A stretch of 64,000 nt of DNA from an uncultured Lachnospiraceae bacterium (GCA_902766825.1 CACXFB010000026.1:36911-100910); one strand, 5' to 3'. Numbered from the stretch's first letter, positions 27,148-36,946 are shown. Translations and numbers: made by a program. The notes: generated by a model not told the origin, from the sequence alone.

Positions 27148-28056
27148 ATGGATTTTATGACCCTTTTAGATAAAAAAGCACAGACGGCTCAGGATACTGT
27201 GTATTCTTTACTGCCTAAAGAGGAAGGACTTCAGAAGGGAATAATTGAAGCTATGAATTACAGTATGAGAAGCGGCGGCAAGAGGCTCAGACCACTTTTT
27301 ATACAGGAATTTTATAATCTTTTAAGCAAAGAGAATATTAATGAGGATGCTCTTAGAAGATTTATGGCTGCAATAGAGATGATTCATACATATTCTCTTG
27401 TGCACGATGACCTTCCGGCAATGGATGATGATGAATTAAGACGAGGTATGCCTACAACACATGTGAAATTTGGTTATGCTGCTGCAATTCTTGCAGGCGA
27501 CGGCTTATTAAATTATGCCTATGAGGTTGCATCAGAATCATTTAACGAGAAAAATGATATCCAGACGGTTGCAAGGGCAATAAAGATTCTTGCAAAGAAA
27601 CCGGGAATAAGCGGAATGCTTGGCGGACAGGCTGTTGATGTTGAAAATGATGATAAGACTTTAGATGAGCAGACACTTAATTTTATATACGAGTTAAAGA
27701 CAGGGGCACTTCTAGAAGCATCGATGATGATAGGTGCTGTTCTTGCGGGCGCCGATGACAGTCAGGTGGAAAAAGTCGAAAAGATAGCTTCGTATGTTGG
27801 AATGGCATTTCAGATTCAGGACGATATTCTTGATGTGACAGGAGATGCTAAGGAGATTGGCAAGCCGGTTAACAGCGACGAGAAGAATAATAAGACTACT
27901 TATGTAACACTTTACGGTGTTGACAAGGCATCGCAGATTGTTGCATCTCTTTCTAATAAAGCAGTTAATCTGCTTGATGAACTTGATGTAGTTAACAGGG
28001 ACAGTTATGAATTCATTAAGGAACTTTTTATTTATCTGATACATAGAAATAAATAA
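27148..28056 (+). CDS. ispA: farnesyl/geranyl diphosphate synthase
   Basis: Short-chain polyprenyl diphosphate synthase that condenses isopentenyl diphosphate with allylic diphosphates. About 302 residues. First Asp-rich motif DDLPAMDDDELRRG near residue 88, preceded by SGGKRLRP; second motif FQIQDDILDVTGD near 228; GGQAVDVEND between. The extra residues between the first-motif aspartates (DDxxxxD) fit bacterial type II FPP/GPP synthases. The neighbouring dxs suggests one isoprenoid unit with xseAB. Confidence 0.93.
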   Translation: MDFMTLLDKKAQTAQDTVYSLLPKEEGLQKGIIEAMNYSMRSGGKRLRPLFIQEFYNLLSKENINEDALRRFMAAIEMIHTYSLVHDDLPAMDDDELRRGMPTTHVKFGYAAAILAGDGLLNYAYEVASESFNEKNDIQTVARAIKILAKKPGISGMLGGQAVDVENDDKTLDEQTLNFIYELKTGALLEASMMIGAVLAGADDSQVEKVEKIASYVGMAFQIQDDILDVTGDAKEIGKPVNSDEKNNKTTYVTLYGVDKASQIVASLSNKAVNLLDELDVVNRDSYEFIKELFIYLIHRNK

Positions 28057-28071
28057 TTCAGAGGTATTAAA

Positions 28072-29964
28072 ATGCTAAAGATTTTAGAAGGAATAAAACA
28101 ACCTAATGATATAAAATATATTCCGGCGCAGTATCGCAAGATTCTTGCGGAACAGATTCGTTCTTTTCTTGTTAATAACGTAAGTAAGACAGGCGGACAT
28201 CTGGCACCTAATCTTGGTGTTGTGGAACTTACCATGGCGCTTCATCTGTGCATGGATTTTCCTAAGGATAAGCTTATTTGGGACGTTGGACATCAGGCAT
28301 ATACACACAAGATTCTTACCGGAAGAAAAAATGAATTCACTACGCTTCGTCAGATGGGAGGACTGTGTGGATTTCCTAAGATGACAGAAAGCGATTGTGA
28401 TGCATTTTCTGCCGGCCACAGTTCTACTTCGATAGCCGCTGCCGTAGGTTATGCAAAGGGAAGAGATTTGCAGGGGGAAAAGTATAAAATTGCAGCTGTT
28501 ATCGGTGATGGTGCCTTGTCTGGAGGAATGGCCTATGAGGCTCTTAACAATGCGGCAAGACTTAAATCAAATCTTGTGATTGTGCTTAACGATAACAATA
28601 TGTCTATTTCGGAAAATGTAGGTGGAATGGCAAGCTATCTTGGAAAAATCAGAGTTGATTCGGCATACAGTGATTTTAAGGGCAATGTGGAAAGTGCCAT
28701 AAGAAGTGTTCCTAAAGTTGGTAATGCAATCGCATCAAAGATTAAGAATACAAAGGATTCTCTTAAGAGACTTGTTATCCCGGGAATGCTTTTTGAAGAT
28801 ATGGGACTTACGTATATGGGACCTATCGACGGACATGATGTTGATATTATGGTTAAAGCATTTAAGACGGCGTTTAGCGCTAAAAAGCCGGTTATAGTCC
28901 ACGTGGTTACAAAGAAGGGAAAAGGTTATGAATATGCCATGAAAAACCCTTCAAAATTCCATGGTGTTGATCCTTTTGATCCTGCGACCGGTGAATTTCT
29001 AAATAAGAGCAATGAAAAGTCATATACGGATGTTTTTTCAAAAAGTCTTATTGACAGAGCATCAAGAGATGAAAAGATATTTGCAATAACTGCAGCGATG
29101 CCGACAGGAACAGGACTTGATAAGTTTAAAGAAAGCTTTCCGGATAGATTTTCCGATGTCGGTATTGCCGAAGAATATGCTGTTACTTATGCGGCAGGCA
29201 TGGCAGCAGCGGGAATGACCCCGGTTGTTGCAATTTATTCAACATTTATGCAAAGAGCTTATGACCAGATTCTCCATGATGTCTGTCTGAATAAGCTGCA
29301 TGTTATCCTGGCGGTTGACAGGGCAGGACTTGTCGGTAAAGACGGTGCAACGCATCAGGGAATGTATGATCTATCATATCTTACATCGATACCGGGTCTT
29401 TGCGTAATGGCGCCTTCAAGTGGGAAGGAACTTAAGATGATGCTTGAATATGCGTGCGATGGTGATGGACCGTTTGCAATAAGATACCCAAGAGGTGAAG
29501 CATATAAAGAGACAGGCGAGATTCCACCGATTGAAAATGCAAAAGGATATGTCTGCTATGAGACTTTAGATGCAGGCACTAAGAAATGCATAACAATTCT
29601 TGCGATAGGAAGCATGGTCGAAAAAGCGGTGAAAGTTGCCACTAATCTTGAAAAAGAAAATGTTGCCGTAAAGGTAGTCAATATGAGATTTGCAGCACCG
29701 CTCGATGTTAAGAGCATTGAGCAGGCAATTAAGAATTCATATATGATTGTTACCATGGAGGAAAATGAATTTACCGGCGGATTCGGACAGCAGGCAGCAC
29801 AGGTTGTTGCCTCTAAGGGGTATGAAAGCAATTGCAGATTTGTAAACATTTCTTTGCCGGATGATTATATTGAGCACGGTGATGTACAGAGTCTGTATGA
29901 GAAATATGGTCTTAGCGTCAGTGCCATGACGCAAAAGATAGTTGAGGAGATGAAAAAGCAGTGA
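28072..29964 (+). CDS. dxs: 1-deoxy-D-xylulose-5-phosphate synthase
   Basis: First enzyme of the non-mevalonate isoprenoid pathway: pyruvate plus glyceraldehyde 3-phosphate, thiamine diphosphate dependent. 630 residues. Visible are GGHLAPNLGVVELT and WDVGHQAYTHKILTGR at the N-terminus, the diphosphate-binding VIGDGALSGGMAYEALNNA to LNDNNMSIS, the transketolase-like pyrimidine domain with FSDVGIAEEYAVTYAAGMA, and the C-terminal domain ending in LPDDYIEHG. The stop overlaps the tlyA start (GTGA). Confidence 0.96.
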   Translation: MLKILEGIKQPNDIKYIPAQYRKILAEQIRSFLVNNVSKTGGHLAPNLGVVELTMALHLCMDFPKDKLIWDVGHQAYTHKILTGRKNEFTTLRQMGGLCGFPKMTESDCDAFSAGHSSTSIAAAVGYAKGRDLQGEKYKIAAVIGDGALSGGMAYEALNNAARLKSNLVIVLNDNNMSISENVGGMASYLGKIRVDSAYSDFKGNVESAIRSVPKVGNAIASKIKNTKDSLKRLVIPGMLFEDMGLTYMGPIDGHDVDIMVKAFKTAFSAKKPVIVHVVTKKGKGYEYAMKNPSKFHGVDPFDPATGEFLNKSNEKSYTDVFSKSLIDRASRDEKIFAITAAMPTGTGLDKFKESFPDRFSDVGIAEEYAVTYAAGMAAAGMTPVVAIYSTFMQRAYDQILHDVCLNKLHVILAVDRAGLVGKDGATHQGMYDLSYLTSIPGLCVMAPSSGKELKMMLEYACDGDGPFAIRYPRGEAYKETGEIPPIENAKGYVCYETLDAGTKKCITILAIGSMVEKAVKVATNLEKENVAVKVVNMRFAAPLDVKSIEQAIKNSYMIVTMEENEFTGGFGQQAAQVVASKGYESNCRFVNISLPDDYIEHGDVQSLYEKYGLSVSAMTQKIVEEMKKQ

Positions 29965-30785
29965 AAGAGAGATTAGATGTCCTTCTTGTAAAAAGAAATC
30001 TTGCTACGTCAAGAGAGAAAGCAAAAGCTGTTATAATGGCAGGAGATGTGTATGTTGACGGCAACAGGGAAGATAAAGCAGGAACCACATTTGATGAAAA
30101 AGTTAACATAGAAGTGAAATCTTCAAAATTAAAATACGTAAGCCGCGGTGGTCTTAAGCTTGAGAAGGCCATGGATGTGTGGGGTGTCGATGTTAAAGAT
30201 AAAGTATGTATGGACATCGGTTCATCCACAGGTGGATTTACCGACTGCATGCTCATGAACGGTGCGCGTAAAGTGTATGCCGTTGATGTGGGAACCAATC
30301 AGCTTGCCTGGAAATTAAGACAGGACGAACGTGTTGTGGTAATGGAAAAGACCAACATAAGATACTTAACTCCTGATAAAGTTGATGACAAAATTGAATT
30401 TGCAAGTGTTGATGTATCATTTATTTCACTAACCAAAATAATGTCTGCAGTTTATGAGCTTTTAGCTGATAACGCAAGAATGGTATGCCTTATCAAACCT
30501 CAGTTTGAGGCAGGACGTGAAAAGGTAGGAAAGAAGGGTGTTGTCAGGGAAGAATCCACACATGTTGAAGTTGTAACAATGATAAGAGATTATATGCTTG
30601 ATAGCGGCTTTAAGGTTTTAGGTCTTGATTATTCTCCAATAAAAGGACCGGAGGGAAATATCGAGTACCTCATTTACATACAGAAAGATCCTCAAAGAAC
30701 TTATGACAGTGAAATTCTTAAGGCGGAATTTGATTCGGCTAAAGTAGTAGCCATGGCGCATGGGGCTTTGGATAAAAAAGAATAG
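29961..30785 (+). CDS. tlyA: TlyA-family rRNA 2'-O-methyltransferase
   Basis: 274 residues. N-terminal S4 RNA-binding domain (ERLDVLLVKRNLATSREKAK, AGDVYVDG) followed by an FtsJ-like methyltransferase domain with DIGSSTGGFTDCMLMNGA as SAM-binding motif I and LIKPQFEAGREKVGKKGVV. Homologues methylate 16S/23S rRNA and were once named hemolysin A. The start is a GTG overlapping the dxs stop by 4 bases. The dxs-tlyA-nadK-argR-recN order is well known in Firmicutes. Confidence 0.94.
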   Translation: MKERLDVLLVKRNLATSREKAKAVIMAGDVYVDGNREDKAGTTFDEKVNIEVKSSKLKYVSRGGLKLEKAMDVWGVDVKDKVCMDIGSSTGGFTDCMLMNGARKVYAVDVGTNQLAWKLRQDERVVVMEKTNIRYLTPDKVDDKIEFASVDVSFISLTKIMSAVYELLADNARMVCLIKPQFEAGREKVGKKGVVREESTHVEVVTMIRDYMLDSGFKVLGLDYSPIKGPEGNIEYLIYIQKDPQRTYDSEILKAEFDSAKVVAMAHGALDKKE

Positions 30786-30797
30786 AAGGAGGCGGAA

Positions 30798-31652
30798 ATG
30801 AGAAGGTTTTGTATAATAGCTAATACCGAAAAAGAAAATGCAATGGATATTGCACATGATATAACCTCATTCCTCCTTGAAAGAGAATGTATTTGTGTTA
30901 ATGCAACAAAGGAACATGTAAAAGATGCAAATGAAGGATATGCGGACGTTGAAAAGATTCCTAAGGATACCGAGTGCATAATTATACTCGGAGGTGACGG
31001 AACAATTATTCATGCTGCCTGTGATATTGCATTGTTTGACATTCCGATATTGGGTGTTAATCTTGGAACTGTCGGATTTCTTGCCGATGTTGAGGTAAAT
31101 GAAGTGCTTAAGGTTCTTTCAATGCTTATTGAAGATGATTACACAATAAGTGAGAGACTTATGATGGAGGGTATCGTATCCCATGATGGCAATTGTGTTT
31201 ACAAGGGCAATGTTTTAAATGACATAGTTGTCGGCCGTGACGGGTTTTCAAGAGTTATAGCCGTTAACGTATATGTTAATAACGAACTTACACATACTCT
31301 TATGGGCGATGGAGTGTTAATTTCAACTCCTACAGGTTCAACAGGTTACAATTTGTCCGCAGGCGGTCCGATTATAAAGCCTAATTCACATGTCCTTGTA
31401 ATAACGCCTATATGCGATCATTCAATCGGCAACAGAAGTCTCGTGGTAAGTGACGGGGATGAGATTACCATAGAGATTCTGCAGAGCAAAAAAACACAGA
31501 CTCAGGAGGCAATTGCGTCATTTGACGGCAACCAGGGACAGAAGATGGGAACAGGCGATATTCTTACAATACATGCCTCTGAGTATACAACAAAGATGAT
31601 TAATACTAACATAAGGGGATATTTTGACGGACTACATAAAAAAATTCATTAA
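30798..31652 (+). CDS. nadK: NAD kinase
   Basis: Phosphorylates NAD to NADP. 284 residues. The family marks are IILGGDGTIIHAACDIA near residue 58 with the catalytic GGDG, GVNLGTVGFLADVE, LVISTPTGSTGYNLSAGGPI (written as seen, VLISTPTGST) and a C-terminal beta domain. AGAAGGAGG lies directly upstream of the ATG. It overlaps the first possible codon of argR. Confidence 0.95.
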   Translation: MRRFCIIANTEKENAMDIAHDITSFLLERECICVNATKEHVKDANEGYADVEKIPKDTECIIILGGDGTIIHAACDIALFDIPILGVNLGTVGFLADVEVNEVLKVLSMLIEDDYTISERLMMEGIVSHDGNCVYKGNVLNDIVVGRDGFSRVIAVNVYVNNELTHTLMGDGVLISTPTGSTGYNLSAGGPIIKPNSHVLVITPICDHSIGNRSLVVSDGDEITIEILQSKKTQTQEAIASFDGNQGQKMGTGDILTIHASEYTTKMINTNIRGYFDGLHKKIH

Positions 31653-31678
31653 TGGTCCTAAAAAGCAGGAGATATATT

Positions 31679-32128
31679 GTGAAGACGACAAGACAGGAAA
31701 AAATAATTGAATTAATATCAAAGTATGAAATTGAAACACAGGATGAGCTTGCGGAAAGGCTGACTGATGAAGGCTTTAACGTAACACAGGCAACTGTTTC
31801 AAGAGACATAAGAGAGCTTAAACTTACAAAGATTTCAACGGAATCGGGAAAACAGAAGTATGCAATATTTCAAAGTCCTCTTTCAGATATGGCTCAAAAG
31901 TACGAAAGAGTATTAAAAGACGGGTTTATGTCTGTTGACAGCGCACAAAATATTCTTGTTATAAAGACTATTCCGGGAATGGCAATGGCAGTTGCGGCAG
32001 CTATTGACGGACTTAGTTTTGAAGGAATTATCGGCTCGATTGCCGGTGATGATACTGTAATGTGTGTTGTTAAGTCTGAAAAACAGGCACATTTACTCAA
32101 AGAAGAAATTGCACAAATTGCAATTTAG
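31679..32128 (+). CDS. argR: arginine repressor ArgR
   Basis: Hexameric arginine-sensing regulator of arginine genes. 149 residues: N-terminal winged helix with TTRQEKIIELISKYEIETQD and FNVTQATVSRDIRELKLTK; C-terminal domain with GDDTVMCVV, which contains the arginine-binding GxDD-type turn. I chose the GTG at 31679, preceded by CAGGAG at 7 bases; the longer frame from 31652 adds a poor N-terminus. In this gene order it is a standard neighbour of nadK and recN. Confidence 0.93.
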   Translation: MKTTRQEKIIELISKYEIETQDELAERLTDEGFNVTQATVSRDIRELKLTKISTESGKQKYAIFQSPLSDMAQKYERVLKDGFMSVDSAQNILVIKTIPGMAMAVAAAIDGLSFEGIIGSIAGDDTVMCVVKSEKQAHLLKEEIAQIAI

Positions 32129-32294
32129 TAAAACGTATATAATTAAATTTTTGTTACGTATTGGTTAGAGGCTTGAAACATGAGTTAAAGAGTGTTAGAA
32201 TGTTATAGCTAGTAGGCTACAAATGTATGATTTTTTGGGACAATAAGACTAAATACGTGCCTATAATACGCAAAAAACGCTAAGGAGATTTATT

Positions 32295-33023
32295 ATGTCA
32301 GGACATTCAAAATTTGCAAACATTAAGCATAAGAAAGAGAAGAATGATTCTGCAAAAGGAAAGATTTTTACCAAGATAGGAAGGGAAATCGCCGTTGCAG
32401 TTAAAGAGGGAGGACCTGATCCTAATCAGAACAGCAAGCTTAAAGATATAATCGCTAAAGCAAAGGCTAATAATATGCCTAATGATACAATAGAGAGAAG
32501 CATTAAGAAGGCTGCCGGTGACGGTAATGCAGTTAATTATGAATTTGTTTCTTATGAAGGATACGGACCGGGAGGAACAGCTATTATTGTTGACGGACTT
32601 ACCGATAATAAGAACAGAACAGCTTCTAATGTGCGTAATGCATTTACTAAAGGTAACGGAAGTGTTGGTACACAGGGATGTGTGTCATTTATGTTTGATA
32701 AGAAAGGTCAGATTATTGTAGATAAGGAAGAATGCAGCATGGATGCTGATGACCTTATGATGATTGCTCTTGATGCAGGAGCTGAAGACTTTTCAGAAGA
32801 AGAAGATTCGTATGAGATAATTACAGATCCTGAAGTATGCAGCACAGTAAGTGAGGCTCTTACAGCTAACGGAGTTGCACTTGCTCAGGCTGAGGTTACA
32901 ATGATTCCGCAGACTTACGTAGAACTTACTGATGAGAACGATATTAAAAACATCCAGAAAACCTTAGATCTTCTTGAGGATGACGATGATGTTCAGGCGG
33001 TATATCATAACTGGGCTGAATAA
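32295..33023 (+). CDS. yebC: YebC/PmpR-family protein
   Basis: 242-residue protein of the YebC/TACO1 family, variously described as a transcriptional regulator and as a translation factor that helps ribosomes through proline stretches. [20 protein letters not shown] at the start, [27 protein letters not shown] and the C-terminal IPQTYVELT are characteristic. TAAGGAGA lies upstream of the ATG. The 166 bases before it hold a TATAAT at 32262-32267 without a good -35, so an own promoter is possible but not convincing. Confidence 0.95.
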   Translation: MSGHSKFANIKHKKEKNDSAKGKIFTKIGREIAVAVKEGGPDPNQNSKLKDIIAKAKANNMPNDTIERSIKKAAGDGNAVNYEFVSYEGYGPGGTAIIVDGLTDNKNRTASNVRNAFTKGNGSVGTQGCVSFMFDKKGQIIVDKEECSMDADDLMMIALDAGAEDFSEEEDSYEIITDPEVCSTVSEALTANGVALAQAEVTMIPQTYVELTDENDIKNIQKTLDLLEDDDDVQAVYHNWAE

Positions 33024-33048
33024 AAATTAAAGGATAGAGGGTGAAAAT

Positions 33049-33837
33049 ATGGCGTATACAATTACTCTGGTAGGATGCAAAGGTGACGAGATTGAGGTAA
33101 TCGCTATGGTTATGGAACTGTGTAGCCTTGGAATGGGTGATGCATCAAAGCTGGTTGACAGTATGCCAAGCGTCCTGTTTGAAAACATAAGTGAAGAAAG
33201 TGCTAATAAATATAAAAAGCTGCTTGAGGGTGCAGGTGCTATTCTTAAGATTGATGAGACTGCACAGGCTTCTGCATCGTCTGCGCCGGATCCTTTTGCG
33301 TTCCCTGAGCCAGACTTTGGCAAGGTTCTTCATAATGAAGAAAGTGTTGCTAATGTGAGCAGTGTACAAGTAGAACAACCTCAGCAGCACGTTGAGAGTG
33401 TTGCACCTGTGGTAGATCATGTTCAGTATCCTGAACCAGAACCTAAGGTGGATCACGTCCAGTATCTTGAGCCGGAACCTAAGACAGAACATGTTCAGTA
33501 TGTACAGCAGGTTCAGGAGGTTGAAGAACAGCCACAAAGACAATCAGTTGTTGAGATTACACCACGTAATACAGAACCTGTACAAGAAGTTACCCCGGTT
33601 GAGGAAGAACGTCCCGTTCAGACATCAACCCAGACTGTTAACACAGGATATACAAACCAGACTCAGCAGGCTCCTGCACAGGAAGAGGAAGAGTCTAAGG
33701 AAGAAGAACCTAAGTATGATTACTATGGTTATTGTCCAAGATGTGGAAGTTCCTTCGTTACAGTTAAGAAGGTTGGAGGTCTGTTTGGCTCTAACAAGAT
33801 TAAGTGCGTTTGTGAGGCATGTAAACACAAATTCTAA
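33049..33837 (+). CDS. L7/L12 C-terminal-like domain joined to a zinc ribbon; function unknown
   Basis: 262 residues in three parts. Residues 1-68 read like the C-terminal domain of ribosomal protein L7/L12 (ITLVGCKGDEIEVIAMVMEL, LGMGDASKLVDSMP, LLEGAGAILKID). Residues 70-220 are a low-complexity Pro/Glu/Gln/Val linker that includes a 12-residue repeat (VDHVQYPEPEPK). The end (224-262) is a zinc ribbon with CPRC and CEAC. GAGGGTG supports the ATG. It sits 25 bases after yebC and 15 before recN, so cotranscription is likely. It might bind ribosome-linked factors through the L12-like part, but that is a guess; the L12-like match is by eye. Confidence 0.7.
   Translation: MAYTITLVGCKGDEIEVIAMVMELCSLGMGDASKLVDSMPSVLFENISEESANKYKKLLEGAGAILKIDETAQASASSAPDPFAFPEPDFGKVLHNEESVANVSSVQVEQPQQHVESVAPVVDHVQYPEPEPKVDHVQYLEPEPKTEHVQYVQQVQEVEEQPQRQSVVEITPRNTEPVQEVTPVEEERPVQTSTQTVNTGYTNQTQQAPAQEEEESKEEEPKYDYYGYCPRCGSSFVTVKKVGGLFGSNKIKCVCEACKHKF
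33412..33501 (+). repeat. two and a half 36-bp in-frame repeats in the linker
   Basis: Units at 33412-33447 and 33448-33483 encode VDHVQYPEPEPK and VDHVQYLEPEPK; a half unit (TEHVQY) follows to 33501. The DNA copies differ at several third positions, so the repeat is not recent. Confidence 0.85.
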
Positions 33838-33851
33838 TCAGGTGGAGGAAT

Positions 33852-35528
33852 ATGTTACTTAATTTACATGTAAAGAATTTAGCAATAATAGATGAAGTGG
33901 ATATCGATTTCACCGGAGGCTTTAATGTGCTTACCGGTGAGACCGGAGCTGGTAAATCTATAATACTTGGTTCAATCAATTTGGCATTAGGCGCAAAATT
34001 CTCTAAAGATATTATTAGAGAAGGTGCTTCATTTGCATTGGTTGAACTTGTTTTTTCTTATTCGGATAATTATGTGTCAGAATATCTTAAAGATAATGAT
34101 ATAGAATGTGAAGACGGTCAGGTAATTATTACACGTAAGATGACAAGCAGCAGAAGCGTTTCAAAGATTAACGGACAGACTGTTACATTATCCATGATTC
34201 AGGAACTTGCAGGATATCTTATAGATATTCACGGTCAGCATGATAACAAAATGCTTATTAATCCTAATGAACATATCAATATTCTGGATGCCTACATTGG
34301 ACAAAAAGCCACAGACTGCCTTGAAAAGATAGGTGCGCTTGTTAAGGAATACAACAAGTACAGGCATGAACTTGAAAGTATTGATATTGACGCAGAGAAA
34401 AGACTTAGGGAAATATCTTTGCTTGAATATGAGATTAATGAAATAGACAGTGCAAGACTAAAGCTAGGTGAGGACGAAAAGCTTGAAGAAGAATACAAGC
34501 TTATGTCTAATGCTAATAACATTGCATCAGCATTATCAGATGCAAGAAATGAGCTTGAATCAGGTTGTGCGGACAGCGTTTCAAGGGCTGCAAGAACGTT
34601 AATCAGAGTATCTGATTTTTCAGAAGAACTTCGTTCAATCAGTGATGCCGTAGCTGATATTGAATCAATGATTGGTGAATGTATCAGGGATATGGACGGC
34701 TATATGTCGGAAAATGATTTTTCACAGGAAGATTTTGAACAGGTTGAAAAAAGACTGGATATGATTAACGGCTTCAAGGCCAAATACGGCAATTCAATTG
34801 AGAAAATACTTGAATACCGTGATAATAACAGTACACGACTTGAAAGTCTTATCAACAGTGATGAGCGTGTAAACCAGCTTAAAGATAAGCTTAGCGAGTT
34901 GGAAACACAGATTAATCTTGTATGTGATTCGTTGACAAGGATCAGAAAAGAAGGTTCGGTGAGTCTGTGCGAAGGTATAACAAAAGCTTTAAATGAACTT
35001 AACTTCAATGACGCAAGCTTTAAGGTTGAGTTTGAGCAAAAAGACAGATTCACGCTGTGTGGAAGAGATAATGCAATTTTTGTTATCAGATCCAATGTCG
35101 GAGAAGGCTTCAAACCGTTATCAAAGATTGCTTCAGGCGGAGAGCTTTCGAGAGTTATGCTTGCAATCAAGACTGTTATAGCTGATACACAGAACATGGA
35201 ATCATTTATTTTTGATGAGATCGATGCCGGAATCAGCGGAAGAACAGCTCAACAGGTTGCATTGGCTCTTGACAGGTTGTCTAAGAACAGACAGATTATT
35301 TGCATAACACATCTTTCGCAGCTTGCTGCAATGGCAGATGTTAATTATATAATTGAAAAGAAAGTTGAAGGTGAGCGAACATTTACCGGAATAAGACAGC
35401 TTGATGAAGAAGAAGTGACGGATGAGCTTGCAAGAATAATCGGCGGTACCAAGATTACGGACAGTGTAATTGAAAGTGCCCGTGAGATGAGACAGTTAGC
35501 AAGAAAATGCAAAAAAGATAATACATAA
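33852..35528 (+). CDS. recN: DNA repair protein RecN
   Basis: SMC-like ATPase for double-strand break repair. 558 residues: N-terminal head with Walker A GETGAGKSIILGSINLALG near residue 30, long coiled-coil arms (about 150-390, with GQHDNKMLINPNEHINILD before them), then the signature KIASGGELSRVMLAIK and Walker B FIFDEIDAGISGRTAQQV. GGTGGAGG precedes the ATG. Length and motifs are complete. Confidence 0.96.
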   Translation: MLLNLHVKNLAIIDEVDIDFTGGFNVLTGETGAGKSIILGSINLALGAKFSKDIIREGASFALVELVFSYSDNYVSEYLKDNDIECEDGQVIITRKMTSSRSVSKINGQTVTLSMIQELAGYLIDIHGQHDNKMLINPNEHINILDAYIGQKATDCLEKIGALVKEYNKYRHELESIDIDAEKRLREISLLEYEINEIDSARLKLGEDEKLEEEYKLMSNANNIASALSDARNELESGCADSVSRAARTLIRVSDFSEELRSISDAVADIESMIGECIRDMDGYMSENDFSQEDFEQVEKRLDMINGFKAKYGNSIEKILEYRDNNSTRLESLINSDERVNQLKDKLSELETQINLVCDSLTRIRKEGSVSLCEGITKALNELNFNDASFKVEFEQKDRFTLCGRDNAIFVIRSNVGEGFKPLSKIASGGELSRVMLAIKTVIADTQNMESFIFDEIDAGISGRTAQQVALALDRLSKNRQIICITHLSQLAAMADVNYIIEKKVEGERTFTGIRQLDEEEVTDELARIIGGTKITDSVIESAREMRQLARKCKKDNT

Positions 35529-35540
35529 CATGGCAAAAAA

Positions 35541-35570
35541 GTATATTTAGAAACATTTCTGCCCATACTA
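35541..35570 (+). promoter_or_regulatory. candidate sigma-G/F-type promoter of spoIVB
   Basis: GTATA at 35541-35545 and CATACTA at 35564-35570, 18 bp apart, fit the forespore consensus (GHATR and CATNNTA). The -10 also resembles a sigma-E hexamer. spoIVB is forespore-expressed in Bacillus, so the location is right. By eye only. Confidence 0.35.
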
Positions 35571-35605
35571 TACACGAACATTATTTTGAAATGGACGTGA
35601 ATGGC

Positions 35606-36910
35606 ATGGGCAGATTTTTTAATAAAAGAAACTTACTTATTCTTGTATTGTGTTTGGATATGACTTTAGCACTTAGAATTGGGATTCTTACTACGATGCA
35701 CAGTATACCGGACGAGATAAATCTGTTTTGCAAAAAAGTTTCAACATATGAATTCGCATTGCCGGTCCAGATGCGTTTTGACGCACAGACAGGTGATGAG
35801 TTATATGTTAACGGAGAAAGTGGTAAGACATATAAAGGTGTGACGGACTGCATATCAATGCAGGCACAGTCGATAGGCGGATACCATGCAAAAGTTAATC
35901 TTTTTGGAATTATTCCTCTTAAGGAAGTAGATATTAAAGTCAGCGAACCTGTAGCACTTTATCCGGTGGGCAAATGTGCCGGAATTTACGTAGAAACCGA
36001 TGGCGTGATGGTGCTTGGAACAGGTGAAATCGAAGTATATGAAAATGTAGGAGATTCCAAGGCAAAATTGAGTATGGAAAGTCCGGCAAAAAACATTTTA
36101 AAAGCCGGAGATTATATCAGGGCGGTAAATGATACCGACATTAACGGATATGATGAGATGTCGCAGATTATCCAGCAATGCAAAGATGATAAAATTAAAC
36201 TTACCGTACTTAGGGAAGATGAGCTTATCAGTGTTGTTGTAAGACGTGTTCTTGGAACGGACGGAATATATAAACTTGGTATATGGGTAAGGGAAAATCT
36301 ACAGGGAATAGGTACACTTACTTATGTCGACGAGGATGGAAATTACGCAGCACTCGGGCATGGAATAAATGATTCAACAAGCGGTCTGATAATGAAAATA
36401 AAGTCAGGTGAGCTTTACAGACCGTATGTCAGACAGATTATTAAGGGGAGAAAAAATAATCCTGGTGAACTGTACGGAATTATAAGCTATCAGAAAAAAG
36501 ATTATCTTGGGATTATAGGCAAGAATACTGATTGCGGTATATTTGGAAAAGTTAATGAAGAGGCACTAAAAGATTTAAGTGATAATACCATGCCGGTTCC
36601 AATAAAACTTAAGGATGAGATACATGAAGGAAGTGCGTCGGTTATATGCGATGTGGGAGAAGGAAGAAAATATTATGACATAGAGATTGTTAAAGTTAAT
36701 ATGAACGGCGATAAAAAGAAGAACATGGTTATAAAAATAACCGATGAAAAACTTATAGATATTACAGGAGGAATTGTGCAGGGAATGAGCGGTACTCCTA
36801 TAATACAGGACGGTTGTCTTGTTGGGGCTGTAACTCACGTATTTGTTGACAAACCCGACATGGGATACGCAATTTTTGTCGAAGAAATGATAGATCATGA
36901 AAATTTCTAA
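35606..36910 (+). CDS. spoIVB: SpoIVB peptidase
   Basis: Forespore-secreted S55 serine protease that triggers pro-sigma-K processing. About 434 residues: N-terminal membrane helix (LLILVLCLDMTLALRIGIL), a PDZ domain around 170-225 (LKAGDYIRAVNDTDINGYDE), and the protease domain with AALGHGI (catalytic His) and GMSGTPIIQDG (catalytic Ser), then AVTHVFVDKP. The start may be 35606 or the ATG at 35591; neither has a strong binding site. It is followed 80 bp later by spo0A, the standard order. Confidence 0.95.
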   Translation: MGRFFNKRNLLILVLCLDMTLALRIGILTTMHSIPDEINLFCKKVSTYEFALPVQMRFDAQTGDELYVNGESGKTYKGVTDCISMQAQSIGGYHAKVNLFGIIPLKEVDIKVSEPVALYPVGKCAGIYVETDGVMVLGTGEIEVYENVGDSKAKLSMESPAKNILKAGDYIRAVNDTDINGYDEMSQIIQQCKDDKIKLTVLREDELISVVVRRVLGTDGIYKLGIWVRENLQGIGTLTYVDEDGNYAALGHGINDSTSGLIMKIKSGELYRPYVRQIIKGRKNNPGELYGIISYQKKDYLGIIGKNTDCGIFGKVNEEALKDLSDNTMPVPIKLKDEIHEGSASVICDVGEGRKYYDIEIVKVNMNGDKKKNMVIKITDEKLIDITGGIVQGMSGTPIIQDGCLVGAVTHVFVDKPDMGYAIFVEEMIDHENF

Positions 36911-36918
36911 AAAAACAA

Positions 36919-36946
36919 TTGACAAAAACTACCAATATAATATAAT
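36919..36946 (+). promoter_or_regulatory. sigma-A-type promoter of spo0A with overlapping 0A-box-like site
   Basis: TTGACA at 36919-36924 and TATAAT at 36941-36946 with a 16-bp spacer, both perfect hexamers. Read on the reverse strand, the -35 region gives TTTTTGTCAAT, close to the Spo0A box TTTTGTCRAA, which hints at autoregulation. Confidence 0.6.
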
